Positions 55,748-63,960 of a DNA stretch of 64,000 nt are shown here, one piece after another (the first letter of the stretch is position 1; every line of letters starts with the position of its first letter). The notes below the pieces were generated by a model, which saw nothing but the letters and a program-made list of their open reading frames with translations, ran no database searches and had not been told where the DNA came from. The position numbers and the translations under genes were made by a program. This DNA is from Salirhabdus euzebyi (GTDB taxonomy: Bacteria; Bacillota; Bacilli; Bacillales; Alkalibacillaceae): positions 75,885 through 139,884 of the forward strand of contig NZ_JACHGH010000009.1 in assembly GCF_014207435.1 (NCBI RefSeq). The letters run 5' to 3'.

Positions 55748-57022
55748 ATGAGTCAACAGATGTTCAAGGCGATTCAAAAGCATGCAAAACCTTACCAGTC
55801 CGCTCATGATTTAGAAACGATATTAGATGAGGTAGACGATGCAAAATTCGTACTACTAGGAGAAGCAAGCCATGGTACTTCCGAATTTTATTCCATTCGA
55901 GCCGAGCTTACTAAGAGGCTTATTCAGGAAAAGGGGTTTTCCGTTATAGCGGTTGAAGGGGATTGGCCATCCTGTCAACAGATTAATCGCTATGTGAAAG
56001 GCTATCATACGGAACAGAATGGAGTGCGGGACGTTTTACAATCTGCATTTAAACGATGGCCAACTTGGATGTGGGCAAATGAAGATATAGCGAATTTAAT
56101 TGGTTGGTTAAAGAAGTTTAATCAGGAAAAACAAGTTGATCAAAAGATTGGTTTTTATGGCATAGATGTATACAGTATGTGGGAGTCTTTAGAAGAAATA
56201 ATGAATTATTTAAAAGAAACTGAACCACGCGGTGCCAATTTAGCTCTTGCGAAAAAGGCATTCAACTGTTTTGAACCGTATAATCGTTCCGTAGAAAAGT
56301 ATGCCGTTTCTAGTGCTTTTTATTCTAAAGGCTGTGTAGAGGAGGTTTCCAAACTATTAACATCTATCCGTACACAGGCTATGGATAATGCCGATGAAGA
56401 AGAAAATGAATTGAACATGAAAATAAATGCTTTAGTATTAAAAAATGCAGAGCATTACTATCGTACTATGGTAGAAAGTGACTCGGAATCATGGAATATA
56501 AGGGATATGCATATGGTGGAAACGATAAATGAACTTCGCAATTATTTTGGAGACGAGTCAAAGGTTATTGTTTGGGCACATAATACACACGTAGGCGATG
56601 CAACAGCTACAGATATGAAAGAAGAAGGCACAATTAATGTCGGGCAAATAATAAGAGAACAAAACAAGGAAGAAGACGTCTATATTGTTGGCTTTGGGAC
56701 ACATCATGGCACTGTTATTGCTGCAGAAGAGTGGGGCTTAAATATGGAAAAAATGACTGTTCCGCCTGCGATTGAAGGTTCCTGGGAAGATTTACTTCAT
56801 CAGGCTGGGGCGAATAATAAAATAGTGGTTTTTAATCATAATAATCGACATTTATTTAAGGAAACAGTTGGCCATCGAGCAATAGGTGTAGTTTATCATC
56901 CTCAATATGAAAGCTATGGAAATTATGTGCCATCTGTTATTGGTGATAGATATGATGCTTTTGTTTATATTGATGAAACGGAAGCACTTCAACCTTTAAC
57001 ACGGACACATGTACATTTATAA
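55748..57022 (+). CDS. Erythromycin esterase family protein
   Basis: 424 aa. Family motifs: LLGEASHGTSEFY near residue 33, VEGDWPSCQQINRYV near 75, and VIVWAHNTHVGDA near 280, matching the EreA/EreB-like hydrolase fold with its histidine/glutamate active site. Many environmental members, such as those called succinoglycan biosynthesis or Bcr135-like, do not hydrolyse macrolides, so no resistance call is made. AAGGAG precedes the ATG. Third gene of a compact three-gene cluster. Confidence 0.88.
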   Translation: MSQQMFKAIQKHAKPYQSAHDLETILDEVDDAKFVLLGEASHGTSEFYSIRAELTKRLIQEKGFSVIAVEGDWPSCQQINRYVKGYHTEQNGVRDVLQSAFKRWPTWMWANEDIANLIGWLKKFNQEKQVDQKIGFYGIDVYSMWESLEEIMNYLKETEPRGANLALAKKAFNCFEPYNRSVEKYAVSSAFYSKGCVEEVSKLLTSIRTQAMDNADEEENELNMKINALVLKNAEHYYRTMVESDSESWNIRDMHMVETINELRNYFGDESKVIVWAHNTHVGDATATDMKEEGTINVGQIIREQNKEEDVYIVGFGTHHGTVIAAEEWGLNMEKMTVPPAIEGSWEDLLHQAGANNKIVVFNHNNRHLFKETVGHRAIGVVYHPQYESYGNYVPSVIGDRYDAFVYIDETEALQPLTRTHVHL

Positions 57023-57026
57023 ATAA

Positions 57027-57060
57027 AGCAGAAGGGGCAAAATATTGCCCCTTTAACAAT
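57027..57060 (+). terminator. Terminator after esterase-like operon
   Basis: Stem AAGGGGCAA / TTGCCCCTT with T-rich end. Confidence 0.85.
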
Positions 57061-57436
57061 TTCATTCATCCCACTTTAAAACTGTTTCTACCCATATATT
57101 TCCGCCCCTGAACTAACATCTAAAACACTATGCTTCCCTCTAGGCTAAATGTAACCCCAAAACAAAGCTCAAGTGCAAACAAATTCCTAAGTAATCAAGC
57201 CATAATGATTCGGTTAAATGAAGCGCTCTATCGTTGGTATTACATATAATTTACTGTTGTTGTAAAGTGAGCCTCTACTCAAGTTGATCAGAGCAGAGAT
57301 TAGTTGAAAATAGCCACAATTTATTACCAAAAGAGTTCTGAATCTAAGGAAAACCTGAACGGATAAGAAATATTTATGAATTGGTTTTATAGGTTATCAC
57401 TACTCTTGAATACAGCAAATCATCACTAGCGTAGGC
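57061..57436. other. Intergenic stretch without genes
   Basis: About 375 bases before the repeat at 57437; AT-rich, many stops in all frames, no RNA structure seen. Confidence 0.4.
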
Positions 57437-57550
57437 AGAATACGAAGACTCCTGTGGACAGCACGTGTCTGAAGACCCCGCAAGTAGTGGTTTTCTGCGA
57501 GGAAGCTGAGGCCGAGCCCTGAGGTACGCGAAGTATTCAGCAGAAGCGGT
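57437..57550 (+). repeat. Dispersed intergenic repeat, copy 3
   Basis: The longest plus-strand copy: GACTCCTGTGGACAGCACG, GTCTGAAGACCCC, TTTTCTGCGAGGAAGCTGAGG, GTATTCAGCAGAAGCGG. Same family as 12121 (minus) and 35899. GC-rich against AT-rich flanks. Confidence 0.82.
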
Positions 57551-57755
57551 CTTATAGTACCTAGCTGCTTAAAAGAGCAAATCCTGTCTTATTTTTCTAT
57601 TCATTTTTGTAAAGCGACAATCCATTACAAATTAGGTAGCAACTTTGAATAACATGATTTAATTTAGGCTTCCAAACATTATGATAGTTTTCGTGCTGAC
57701 CAATTGGTATGATGGAACGTAAAGTACTTAAATTATTATCAACAGGGAGCAGCTT

Positions 57756-58715
57756 ATGTTAGATAAGTTAAATCGTTTTCTCCAAAAATTCATGCCAATT
57801 ATAACCCCTTTGTCCGTAGCGCTAGGAGTTATTTTTGCAGGATGGCTACATACATTAGAATATTTAGTTCCTTGGATTTTTGCCTTTATGACATTTTCGG
57901 GAAGTCTTGGTTCTAATTTTAAAGATTTAAGAAAGGTTGTTTTGCATCCTTTGCCATTGTTTTTATGTCTACTTCTTTTACATGTTTTCATGCCCTTAGT
58001 CAGTTTAGGGGTAGGAAATATCGTTTTTCAGGATGAGCCTTATTTAATTACAGGACTTATTTTAGCCTTTTTAATTCCTACAGGGATCACTAGTTTAATA
58101 TGGGTTTCCATCTATAAGGGGAATGTTGTTTTGACACTTTCCATTATCTTAATTGATACGCTGCTATCCCCTTTGGTTGTACCAGGTGTTTTACAATTAT
58201 TTATAGGTGCTGAAATCCAAATGAATAGTTTTGACATTATGATCGGTTTATTGTGGATGGTTGTTATCCCCTCGTTATTAGGAATGCTATTGAATCAAAT
58301 TTCTAAAGGAGAAGTCAAAGAGAGACTAGGTACAAAGCTGGCACCATTTTCTAAAATTGGTCTTGGAGCAGTGGTAGCAATCAACAGTTCAGCGATTGCG
58401 CCGTACTTTACAAATGTAAACAAGACGTTATTTATTGTGATTATAGTGGTGTTCTTAATGGCGTCTATTGGATATTTATTCGGTTGGATATGTGCAAAGC
58501 TACTAAAGGAGGATGCTGATACAATCATTTCTTTAACGTTCAATGGGGGGATGAGAAACATTAGTGTCGGTGCAGTCATAGCCATAACCTATTTTCCGGA
58601 TTTAGTTGCACTTCCAGTTGTTGTGGGAATGCTTTTTCAACAAATCTTAGCCTCTATTTCAGGCACAGTGTTAGGTCGCATGTATAGAAAAGAAATAGGT
58701 ATAAAAGCAGTGTAA
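57756..58715 (+). CDS. Bile acid:sodium symporter (BASS) family transporter
   Basis: 319 aa with about nine transmembrane helices. Family features: FMTFSGSLGSNFKDL after helix 2, LIPTGITSLIWVSIYKGN, and the crossing-helix motif SLTFNGGMRNISVGAVIA. Bacterial BASS proteins carry pantoate, keto acids, glucosinolate-like or other organic anions; substrate unknown. Its start is preceded by AGGGAGC. The CPBP-family gene follows 27 bases later. Confidence 0.88.
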   Translation: MLDKLNRFLQKFMPIITPLSVALGVIFAGWLHTLEYLVPWIFAFMTFSGSLGSNFKDLRKVVLHPLPLFLCLLLLHVFMPLVSLGVGNIVFQDEPYLITGLILAFLIPTGITSLIWVSIYKGNVVLTLSIILIDTLLSPLVVPGVLQLFIGAEIQMNSFDIMIGLLWMVVIPSLLGMLLNQISKGEVKERLGTKLAPFSKIGLGAVVAINSSAIAPYFTNVNKTLFIVIIVVFLMASIGYLFGWICAKLLKEDADTIISLTFNGGMRNISVGAVIAITYFPDLVALPVVVGMLFQQILASISGTVLGRMYRKEIGIKAV

Positions 58716-58742
58716 AAAAATAAAAATGACAGGAATAACAAA

Positions 58743-59522
58743 ATGAAAAATACGATCATTACTTTTATTATTGGTTATATTGTCTTAACATACTATTTTA
58801 ATGGAATTGCCCTAACCAGCTCTAACCAACTTATAACACTCTTTCTCGTTATGCTTTTTTTTCCAATCGCTTTTATTGTTGCTAAATTATCTTCAGTAAA
58901 TGGATGGAAAGGATTAGGCGTTCGGTTTCATAAAGGATGGCATGTTAATTTAATGATAGGCTTTAGTATTGGATTTGTTTTTTGGGTACTATTATATTAT
59001 TTGCTCGTATTAACTAACGTCATCCACATTACAAGTTTAAAAGAACCTTCTTTTATTCTGTTGCTCGTTGGTGAAGTATTCCTAACTTTTTTCTTAGGCT
59101 CTTTTATTAATGACATAATTGTAAGGGGTTATGTCTTTGGAACTTTACAAGGTAAATTTAAGATAAAGTGGGTCTTTTTAATATCTGTTCTTTTATATGC
59201 CTTAGATGACATTTGGTACGCTGGCTTCAGTTTTCACAATACTGTTTTTTCTATTATTTTAGGTCTTTCGTTAACTTATGCTTTTTATAAAACAGGTTCC
59301 ATATGGGCGAATACTGGTATTCATTGGGGCTTAAATGTATGTTATGGATTGGTTTATGGTTCTGTTGGCAAACCAAACGGTGGTATTTTCTTGATGACAG
59401 AGGATGCAACGAGTATATGGTCAGATATTATTCCATTATTGATTCCAGCTAGCATGTTTTTATTTGTGTTTATTTTTTATAATTTCTATAGAGTAAAGAA
59501 AGATGATAATCCATATTTATAA
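58743..59522 (+). CDS. CPBP (CAAX protease/bacteriocin-processing) family membrane protein, degenerate motif 1
   Basis: 259 aa, about seven transmembrane helices. The later motifs of the family are recognisable (SFHNTVF and TGIHWGLN), but motif 1, normally EExxxR, reads INDIIVRGYVFG: both glutamates are replaced by Asn and Asp while the Arg remains. The protease activity is therefore doubtful. Weak binding site (ACAGGAATAAC). Runs convergently into the coiled-coil gene, overlapping its end by 6 bases. Confidence 0.75.
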   Translation: MKNTIITFIIGYIVLTYYFNGIALTSSNQLITLFLVMLFFPIAFIVAKLSSVNGWKGLGVRFHKGWHVNLMIGFSIGFVFWVLLYYLLVLTNVIHITSLKEPSFILLLVGEVFLTFFLGSFINDIIVRGYVFGTLQGKFKIKWVFLISVLLYALDDIWYAGFSFHNTVFSIILGLSLTYAFYKTGSIWANTGIHWGLNVCYGLVYGSVGKPNGGIFLMTEDATSIWSDIIPLLIPASMFLFVFIFYNFYRVKKDDNPYL

Positions 59523-59807
59523 TTCAGTATCACTGTTAGGGCTAATGGCTGAATGTTGAATAAGTAAATCCTGAATTTTGCTTTCATTAATGGATATGGT
59601 AAAGGAATCTTTTGATCCTAGTATATATGCTAGAAGTAATAACTTTTCGTATAAGTCTTCCGTTTTTAAATCAGTTTGATCAAACTGATCTTGTAGTTTT
59701 TTTACTTGTTGTATGATTCTTTCATTGTTCTTTCTTTCTTTTTTAAGTTGATCTTCAAGTTCTTCCATACGGAGTAAAAGTTGTTCTATCCATTCTTCCA
59801 TGTACAT
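59517..59807 (-). CDS. Hypothetical coiled-coil protein, 96 aa
   Basis: Strong heptad pattern over residues 5-55 (LLLRMEELEDQLKKERKNN and following), then a short globular-like C-terminus. No recognised family. AGGAGGGA lies 6 bases before the ATG at 59807, a very good site. Single gene, possibly a spore or cytoskeletal accessory protein, but this is only a guess from composition. Confidence 0.65.
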   Translation of the reverse strand: MYMEEWIEQLLLRMEELEDQLKKERKNNERIIQQVKKLQDQFDQTDLKTEDLYEKLLLLAYILGSKDSFTISINESKIQDLLIQHSAISPNSDTEL

Positions 59808-59962
59808 ACTATTCCCTCCTATTAAGCTACTAATTGTATATAATGCAAATGATTGTTTCGGAGGCAGGGGTACTGTCTTTACTTTAGGAAAAATAGATTA
59901 AACATCTATAAGGCTCTAGTTTTTTTATGGATTTTTGTAAAGTGTAAACAACAATCCACTCC

Positions 59963-60056
59963 AACTCCTTTCTATTACATAAGGTATTAGCAGAAGATAA
60001 GTGCTAGATTACTAGATTCTAGTTTTTTATCTTCTAATAAAATATAGAAAGGAGTT
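59963..60056 (+). promoter_or_regulatory. Long hairpin sequestering a ribosome binding site
   Basis: Perfect 13-bp inverted repeat AACTCCTTTCTAT (59963-59975) / ATAGAAAGGAGTT (60044-60056), with an inner stem AGAAGATAA / TTATCTTCT and an apical CTAGA-type stem. The 3' arm contains the AAAGGAG of the gene at 60062, so the folded RNA would hide the start site. Confidence 0.75.
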
Positions 60057-60061
60057 TTTTC

Positions 60062-60445
60062 ATGACAAAACGAAATGCCCAAGCACCTTACCAAGTAAAT
60101 TTTAAATTCAGAAACAATGACATCGGGAAGATAGTAATAGCGAACGCAGCCACTGGTGGAGATAATGGAACTGAAAATGGAAATGGAAATGGCAATGGTG
60201 GAGATACAGTCCAAATTAACAAAGCAGCTCAAGAGCAGGATGTAAACCAGGCAAATGTCCAAGAACAAACAGGTGTAGTCGGTCAGGAAACTGGCGACAC
60301 TTTTGCATTATCTTTTGAAAGTGGTCCTGGGGATTCATTAGCTATTGCTGGTTCTGATCATAACCAAAAAGGCGCAGTAGACCAAATACAAGAAGCTAAA
60401 AATAAAAACAAGCAAAACTTAAAACAAGAAAACGATTCAGAATAA
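60062..60445 (+). CDS. Hypothetical low-complexity protein, 127 aa
   Basis: Hydrophilic protein with no membrane segment or signal peptide. Short basic/aromatic N-terminus (MTKRNAQAPYQVNFKFRNN), a Gly/Asn run (NGTENGNGNGNGG, about 38-50), Gln-rich middle and a Lys/Gln/Glu tail. Largely disordered by composition. Not recognised; a spore-coat-type or intrinsically disordered stress protein is conceivable but unproven. AAAGGAG lies 7 bases before the ATG but inside the hairpin described above. Single gene with terminator. Confidence 0.7.
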   Translation: MTKRNAQAPYQVNFKFRNNDIGKIVIANAATGGDNGTENGNGNGNGGDTVQINKAAQEQDVNQANVQEQTGVVGQETGDTFALSFESGPGDSLAIAGSDHNQKGAVDQIQEAKNKNKQNLKQENDSE

Positions 60446-60455
60446 CAGTTATTGG

Positions 60456-60490
60456 GGAGGTTAGCTAATGAGGCTAGCCTCCTTTTCTTT
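60456..60490 (+). terminator. Terminator after low-complexity gene
   Basis: Stem GGAGGTTAGC / GCTAGCCTCC (one bulge) then TTTT. Confidence 0.85.
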
Positions 60491-60566
60491 AGGTTTTCAA
60501 ACATCGTTTAGGTTTAGGTGTTAAAATAAACATGGCTTAAAAGTTTACATAGGTAGGTGGGACTCC

Positions 60567-61154
60567 TTGGGTTATAAGTTGTTAAAATCAGCATTTTATA
60601 AGCAGCCAACACTAAACTTAGCGCAATCTTTACTCGGACACATACTAATTAAGGAAACAAATAAAGGTATAGCCGCAGGAGTGATTGTGGAAACGGAAGC
60701 GTATATTGGCCCAGATGATCGAGCGGCACACAGTTTCGGTAATAGGAGAACAAAAAGGACTGAAATTATGTTTGGGGAACCAGGGTATGCTTATGTTTAT
60801 GAAATGCACACACACAGTCTAGTCAATGTAGTAAGTGGAGAAGTAGAAAAACCAGAAGCTGTGCTAATAAGGGCTGTGGAACCAGTTGAAGGGATTAATT
60901 TGATGTATGAACGTAGAGGTTTGAATAAAAAGGAAACAGATCTAACGAATGGCCCTGGAAAATTAACGAAAGCATTAGGGATAACAAAAGAAGACTATGG
61001 ACATCCCCTTTTTAGAAAGCCACTTTATATTGTAGAGGGAGAAGCACCTATTGACATATCTAAAGGCCCAAGGATAGGGATTCAAAATAGCGGAGAAGCA
61101 AGGGATTATCCATGGCGGTTTTGGATTACTGGAAACCGTTTTGTTTCTAGGTGA
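60567..61154 (+). CDS. 3-methyladenine DNA glycosylase (AAG family)
   Basis: 195 aa base-excision repair enzyme related to human AAG and B. subtilis YxlJ. Visible motifs: VETEAYIGPDDRAAHSF near 43 with catalytic Glu, RTKRTEIMFGEPGYAYVY, PEAVLIRAVEP and LTNGPGKLTKALGI. In the middle, YEMHTHSLVNVVS replaces the usual YGMHxCxNVVT, a local variation next to the substrate pocket. TTG start with AGGTGG 6 bases before it. Single gene. Confidence 0.9.
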   Translation: MGYKLLKSAFYKQPTLNLAQSLLGHILIKETNKGIAAGVIVETEAYIGPDDRAAHSFGNRRTKRTEIMFGEPGYAYVYEMHTHSLVNVVSGEVEKPEAVLIRAVEPVEGINLMYERRGLNKKETDLTNGPGKLTKALGITKEDYGHPLFRKPLYIVEGEAPIDISKGPRIGIQNSGEARDYPWRFWITGNRFVSR

Positions 61155-61226
61155 ATGAAAGGAAAGACTTTCCCTTTAAAGTATTAATTTTAGTTTTGAT
61201 GAATATAAAATTTCTTTAGAAAATAG

Positions 61227-61251
61227 TAAAGCCCCCAAAGTTGGGGGCTTA
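61227..61251 (-). terminator. Terminator after ectC
   Basis: Stem AAGCCCCCAA / TTGGGGGCTT with short T run on the minus strand. Confidence 0.78.
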
Positions 61252-61263
61252 GATACAATGAAA

Positions 61264-61650
61264 TTAATCTTTTGCTACTGGATAAACACCGTTTTCATCG
61301 TGTACTTCTGTTCCAGCTACAGCTGGATTGAATACACAAATCATTCGCATATCCGTTTTAGCGCGGAGTAAATGCTCATCGTTCTCATCAAGTGCATAAA
61401 GTGTATCCTTTTTAATAGGCCATACTTTATTATCCTTAAGCGTAACGACTTCGCCTTCTCCTTCAATGCAATAAACAGATTCTAAATGGTTTTGATACCA
61501 AATGTGTGTTTCTGTTCCTGCCTTAATAATCGTATCATGAACGGAATAACCCATATTATCTTTTTTCAAAATTAAACGTCTACTAACCCAATTACCACCA
61601 TCAACGTCATGTTCTGTTCCTAACACATCTTCTAAAGCTACTACTTTCAT
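61264..61650 (-). CDS. ectC: L-ectoine synthase
   Basis: 128 aa cupin-fold cyclase that closes N-gamma-acetyl-diaminobutyrate to ectoine, the compatible solute. Family residues include the start [16 protein letters not shown], the metal-site region [16 protein letters not shown] ([11 protein letters not shown]) and [20 protein letters not shown] at the end. Third gene of ectABC, 19 bases after ectB. No ectD (hydroxylase) follows within the window. Confidence 0.97.
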   Translation of the reverse strand: MKVVALEDVLGTEHDVDGGNWVSRRLILKKDNMGYSVHDTIIKAGTETHIWYQNHLESVYCIEGEGEVVTLKDNKVWPIKKDTLYALDENDEHLLRAKTDMRMICVFNPAVAGTEVHDENGVYPVAKD

Positions 61651-61669
61651 TGTTGCTTCCTCCTATTAT

Positions 61670-62947
61670 TTAGTTGGTTACTGCCTCTTTTACTAAACTT
61701 TTAACGCTTTCTTCTATAATTTCAAATCCTTTTTTAAGTCCTTCTTCATCAATATTCACAGGTGGGAATAATTTAAACACTTCATCTTTCGGGCCAGATG
61801 TTTCCATTATTAAGCCGCGAGTAAAGGCTTCGGCTGCTACTTTTGAAGCTAGCTCTTCTTCTCCACACGCAATACCAACCATTAATCCACGTCCGCGAAC
61901 TTCCCCTTTTAATTCGGGGTATTTATCCGCTATTTCTTTAAGGAAATCTAATGTCATTTTAGATTTTTTCTTAATTTCTTTTTCAAAGCTATCGTCTTTC
62001 CAATAATCTAAAGCGGCTGTTGCCGTAACAAAAGCATGGTTATTACCTCGGAATGTTCCGTTGTGTTCACCTGGAGACCACACATCTAAATCCGGGCGGA
62101 ATAACGTGATTGCAAATGGTACTCCGTAACCACTTAAAGATTTTGATAAACAAACTATATCAGGGGTAATACCGGCTTCTTCAAAACTGAAGAAAGTTCC
62201 CGTGCGGCCCACTCCAGCTTGAACGTCATCAATAATAAGGAGGATGCCCCAACGTTTACAAATAGATTCAAGCTTCCTTAGCCATTCAAAGCGAGCTACA
62301 TTTATACCGCCTTCCCCTTGAACGGTTTCTACGATCATTGCAGCCGGGATATCGACTCCGCTGCCATTATCTTCTAAAAATCTTTCTAAATATTGCAGTG
62401 TATTTGAATCTTCATTTACAAAGTTATCATAAGGCATTGTAACAGTATTTTGTAGCGGGATGCCTGCTCCTTTACGTTTAGAGGCATTTCCTGTTACAGA
62501 CAACGATCCAATCGTCATCCCATGAAATCCGTTTGTAAAGCTAATAACATCCGTACGCCCTGTCACTTTACGAGCAAGCTTAAGGGCACTTTCTACGGTA
62601 TTCGTTCCAGTAGGTCCAGGAAACATTATTTTATAATCAAGCTTTCGAGGCTTTAAAATAACATCGTTAAATGACTTAATAAATGCTCCCTTTGCAGTTG
62701 TTGCTTTATCAAGAGAATGAGTAATTCCATCATTTTGAATGTATTCTATTAGTTTAGCTTTCAATTTAGGATCGTTATGCCCATAATTAAGAGCCCCTGC
62801 ACCTGAAAAGAAGTCGATATATTCTTTTCCGTCTTCATCCCACATCTTGTATCCTTTTGCTTTAGTAAATACAGTAGGGAAACTGCGGCAGTAGCTACGC
62901 ACCTCAGATTCTAGCGTTTCAAAAATATTCATATCCGTCTGACTCAA
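61670..62947 (-). CDS. ectB: Diaminobutyrate-2-oxoglutarate aminotransferase
   Basis: 425 aa PLP enzyme forming L-2,4-diaminobutyrate from aspartate semialdehyde and glutamate, first step of ectoine synthesis. Class-III aminotransferase features: [39 protein letters not shown] and the PLP lysine in [11 protein letters not shown] start at the TTG at 62947 (reading [13 protein letters not shown]) because AAGGAGG lies 8 bases before it; longer readings have no binding site. Middle gene of ectABC. Confidence 0.96.
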   Translation of the reverse strand: MSQTDMNIFETLESEVRSYCRSFPTVFTKAKGYKMWDEDGKEYIDFFSGAGALNYGHNDPKLKAKLIEYIQNDGITHSLDKATTAKGAFIKSFNDVILKPRKLDYKIMFPGPTGTNTVESALKLARKVTGRTDVISFTNGFHGMTIGSLSVTGNASKRKGAGIPLQNTVTMPYDNFVNEDSNTLQYLERFLEDNGSGVDIPAAMIVETVQGEGGINVARFEWLRKLESICKRWGILLIIDDVQAGVGRTGTFFSFEEAGITPDIVCLSKSLSGYGVPFAITLFRPDLDVWSPGEHNGTFRGNNHAFVTATAALDYWKDDSFEKEIKKKSKMTLDFLKEIADKYPELKGEVRGRGLMVGIACGEEELASKVAAEAFTRGLIMETSGPKDEVFKLFPPVNIDEEGLKKGFEIIEESVKSLVKEAVTN

Positions 62948-63032
62948 GTTTTTTTCCTCCTTAAAATTATCCACTCTTTACCATTGGGTAATCGAGTACT
63001 TTATAAAACTATGCAAATTTCATTCATATTAT

Positions 63033-63554
63033 TTATTTTTTAAATGGTCCAATTCGAAAACAGAGCTCTGCCTCATGTTCATCTGATGGAAATAATTCCT
63101 TAGCGAAGCATTCCGATACTTCACAATTTGTATGATGATCACGAGCAAGTCGTCTAAACAATGATTGGGATGCTTGGTTTGACGGAGTAACAGTAGCTTC
63201 AACAAAGCGTACATTATCGCAAGCTTCTCTGTTGATTAATTCATCTAGCAGCTTTGATGCCACTCCTTTTCCACGTTGAGAGGAATCTACACCAATTTGC
63301 CAGACAAATACAACGTCTTGTCTTTCTGGGGGTATAAATGCGGTTACAAAACCAACAACTTTGTCATCTTCTTTTGCGACAACACAGGTTTCTGTAAAGT
63401 ATTCACACATCATAATGTATTTGTAAGCAGAATTTTGGTCGAGCGTCGAATTGTTCACTAATTCCCACATTGCAGAACCATCTTCAACTGTTGGTTTTTC
63501 AAATGTGACAGTTTCTAATGGATTTAGGGTTACAGTTGCAATTTGACTTTTAAT
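63033..63554 (-). CDS. ectA: Diaminobutyrate acetyltransferase, apparent AUU start
   Basis: GNAT enzyme that acetylates diaminobutyrate. The conserved sequence (FEKPTVEDGSAMWELVNNS, QIGVDSSQRGKGVASKLLDE, EATVTPSNQAS) starts before the first in-frame ATG (63470): about 28 family-like residues extend upstream with no ATG, GTG or TTG and end in a TGA further up. A strong GAAGGGAG sits 8 bases before an in-frame ATT at 63554, giving 173 aa, the usual EctA length; the ATG version would be 145 aa, lack the first strand and have no binding site. I infer initiation at AUU. First gene of the operon. Confidence 0.85.
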   Translation of the reverse strand: MKSQIATVTLNPLETVTFEKPTVEDGSAMWELVNNSTLDQNSAYKYIMMCEYFTETCVVAKEDDKVVGFVTAFIPPERQDVVFVWQIGVDSSQRGKGVASKLLDELINREACDNVRFVEATVTPSNQASQSLFRRLARDHHTNCEVSECFAKELFPSDEHEAELCFRIGPFKK

Positions 63555-63611
63555 GTTAAATTCTCCCTTCCAATTTCACTTTTTTAAAACATTTGCTTAA
63601 TTACATTTAAT

Positions 63612-63640
63612 ATCATAAGGGGGTTGGTAAAATTAAGCAA
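63612..63640 (-). promoter_or_regulatory. SigmaA-type promoter of ectABC
   Basis: On the minus strand TTGCTT (63640-63635), 17-base spacer containing an unusual C run, TATGAT (63617-63612). This gives a leader of about 50 bases before ectA. Osmotic control elements are not recognisable by eye. Confidence 0.65.
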
Positions 63641-63914
63641 ACTAGCTATGGCGGGATTAACAAGCATTATTGTTGCTTAAACGGGATGAGAGTAGTTAAG
63701 GATGACGAACTTAAAAAATACTGCCAAATTGTATGTATTCCTTAAGATTATAAAGAAATTAGTATATATGACTATAAAGTAAAGAAAAATTTTTATTTTT
63801 TTATTTTGTCCATTTTGGAGTTACAAAGAGCTCTGACAAGATATAAAGAGATACAAACGTTATTTTTTAAACCATAAGATATAAATAAGGTTTCATTTGT
63901 TAACATTGAACTGT
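63641..63914. other. Intergenic region upstream of ectABC
   Basis: About 270 AT-rich bases with no supported ORF on either strand. Confidence 0.4.
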
Positions 63915-63960
63915 AACCCGGAAAGCGGACACTGATAAAAAGTGCCCTTTCCGGGTTTTT
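63915..63960 (+). terminator. Terminator-like hairpin without an upstream gene
   Basis: Stem AACCCGGAAAG / CTTTCCGGGTT extended by ACACT / AGTG pairing, followed by T5. No plus-strand gene precedes it, so it is either a leader attenuator of a gene beyond the window, the end of a small RNA, or an intergenic repeat. Confidence 0.6.

Noticed and set aside
55748..57022. Macrolide resistance gene
   Set aside because: Ere-like fold is widespread in environmental bacilli with unknown substrates.
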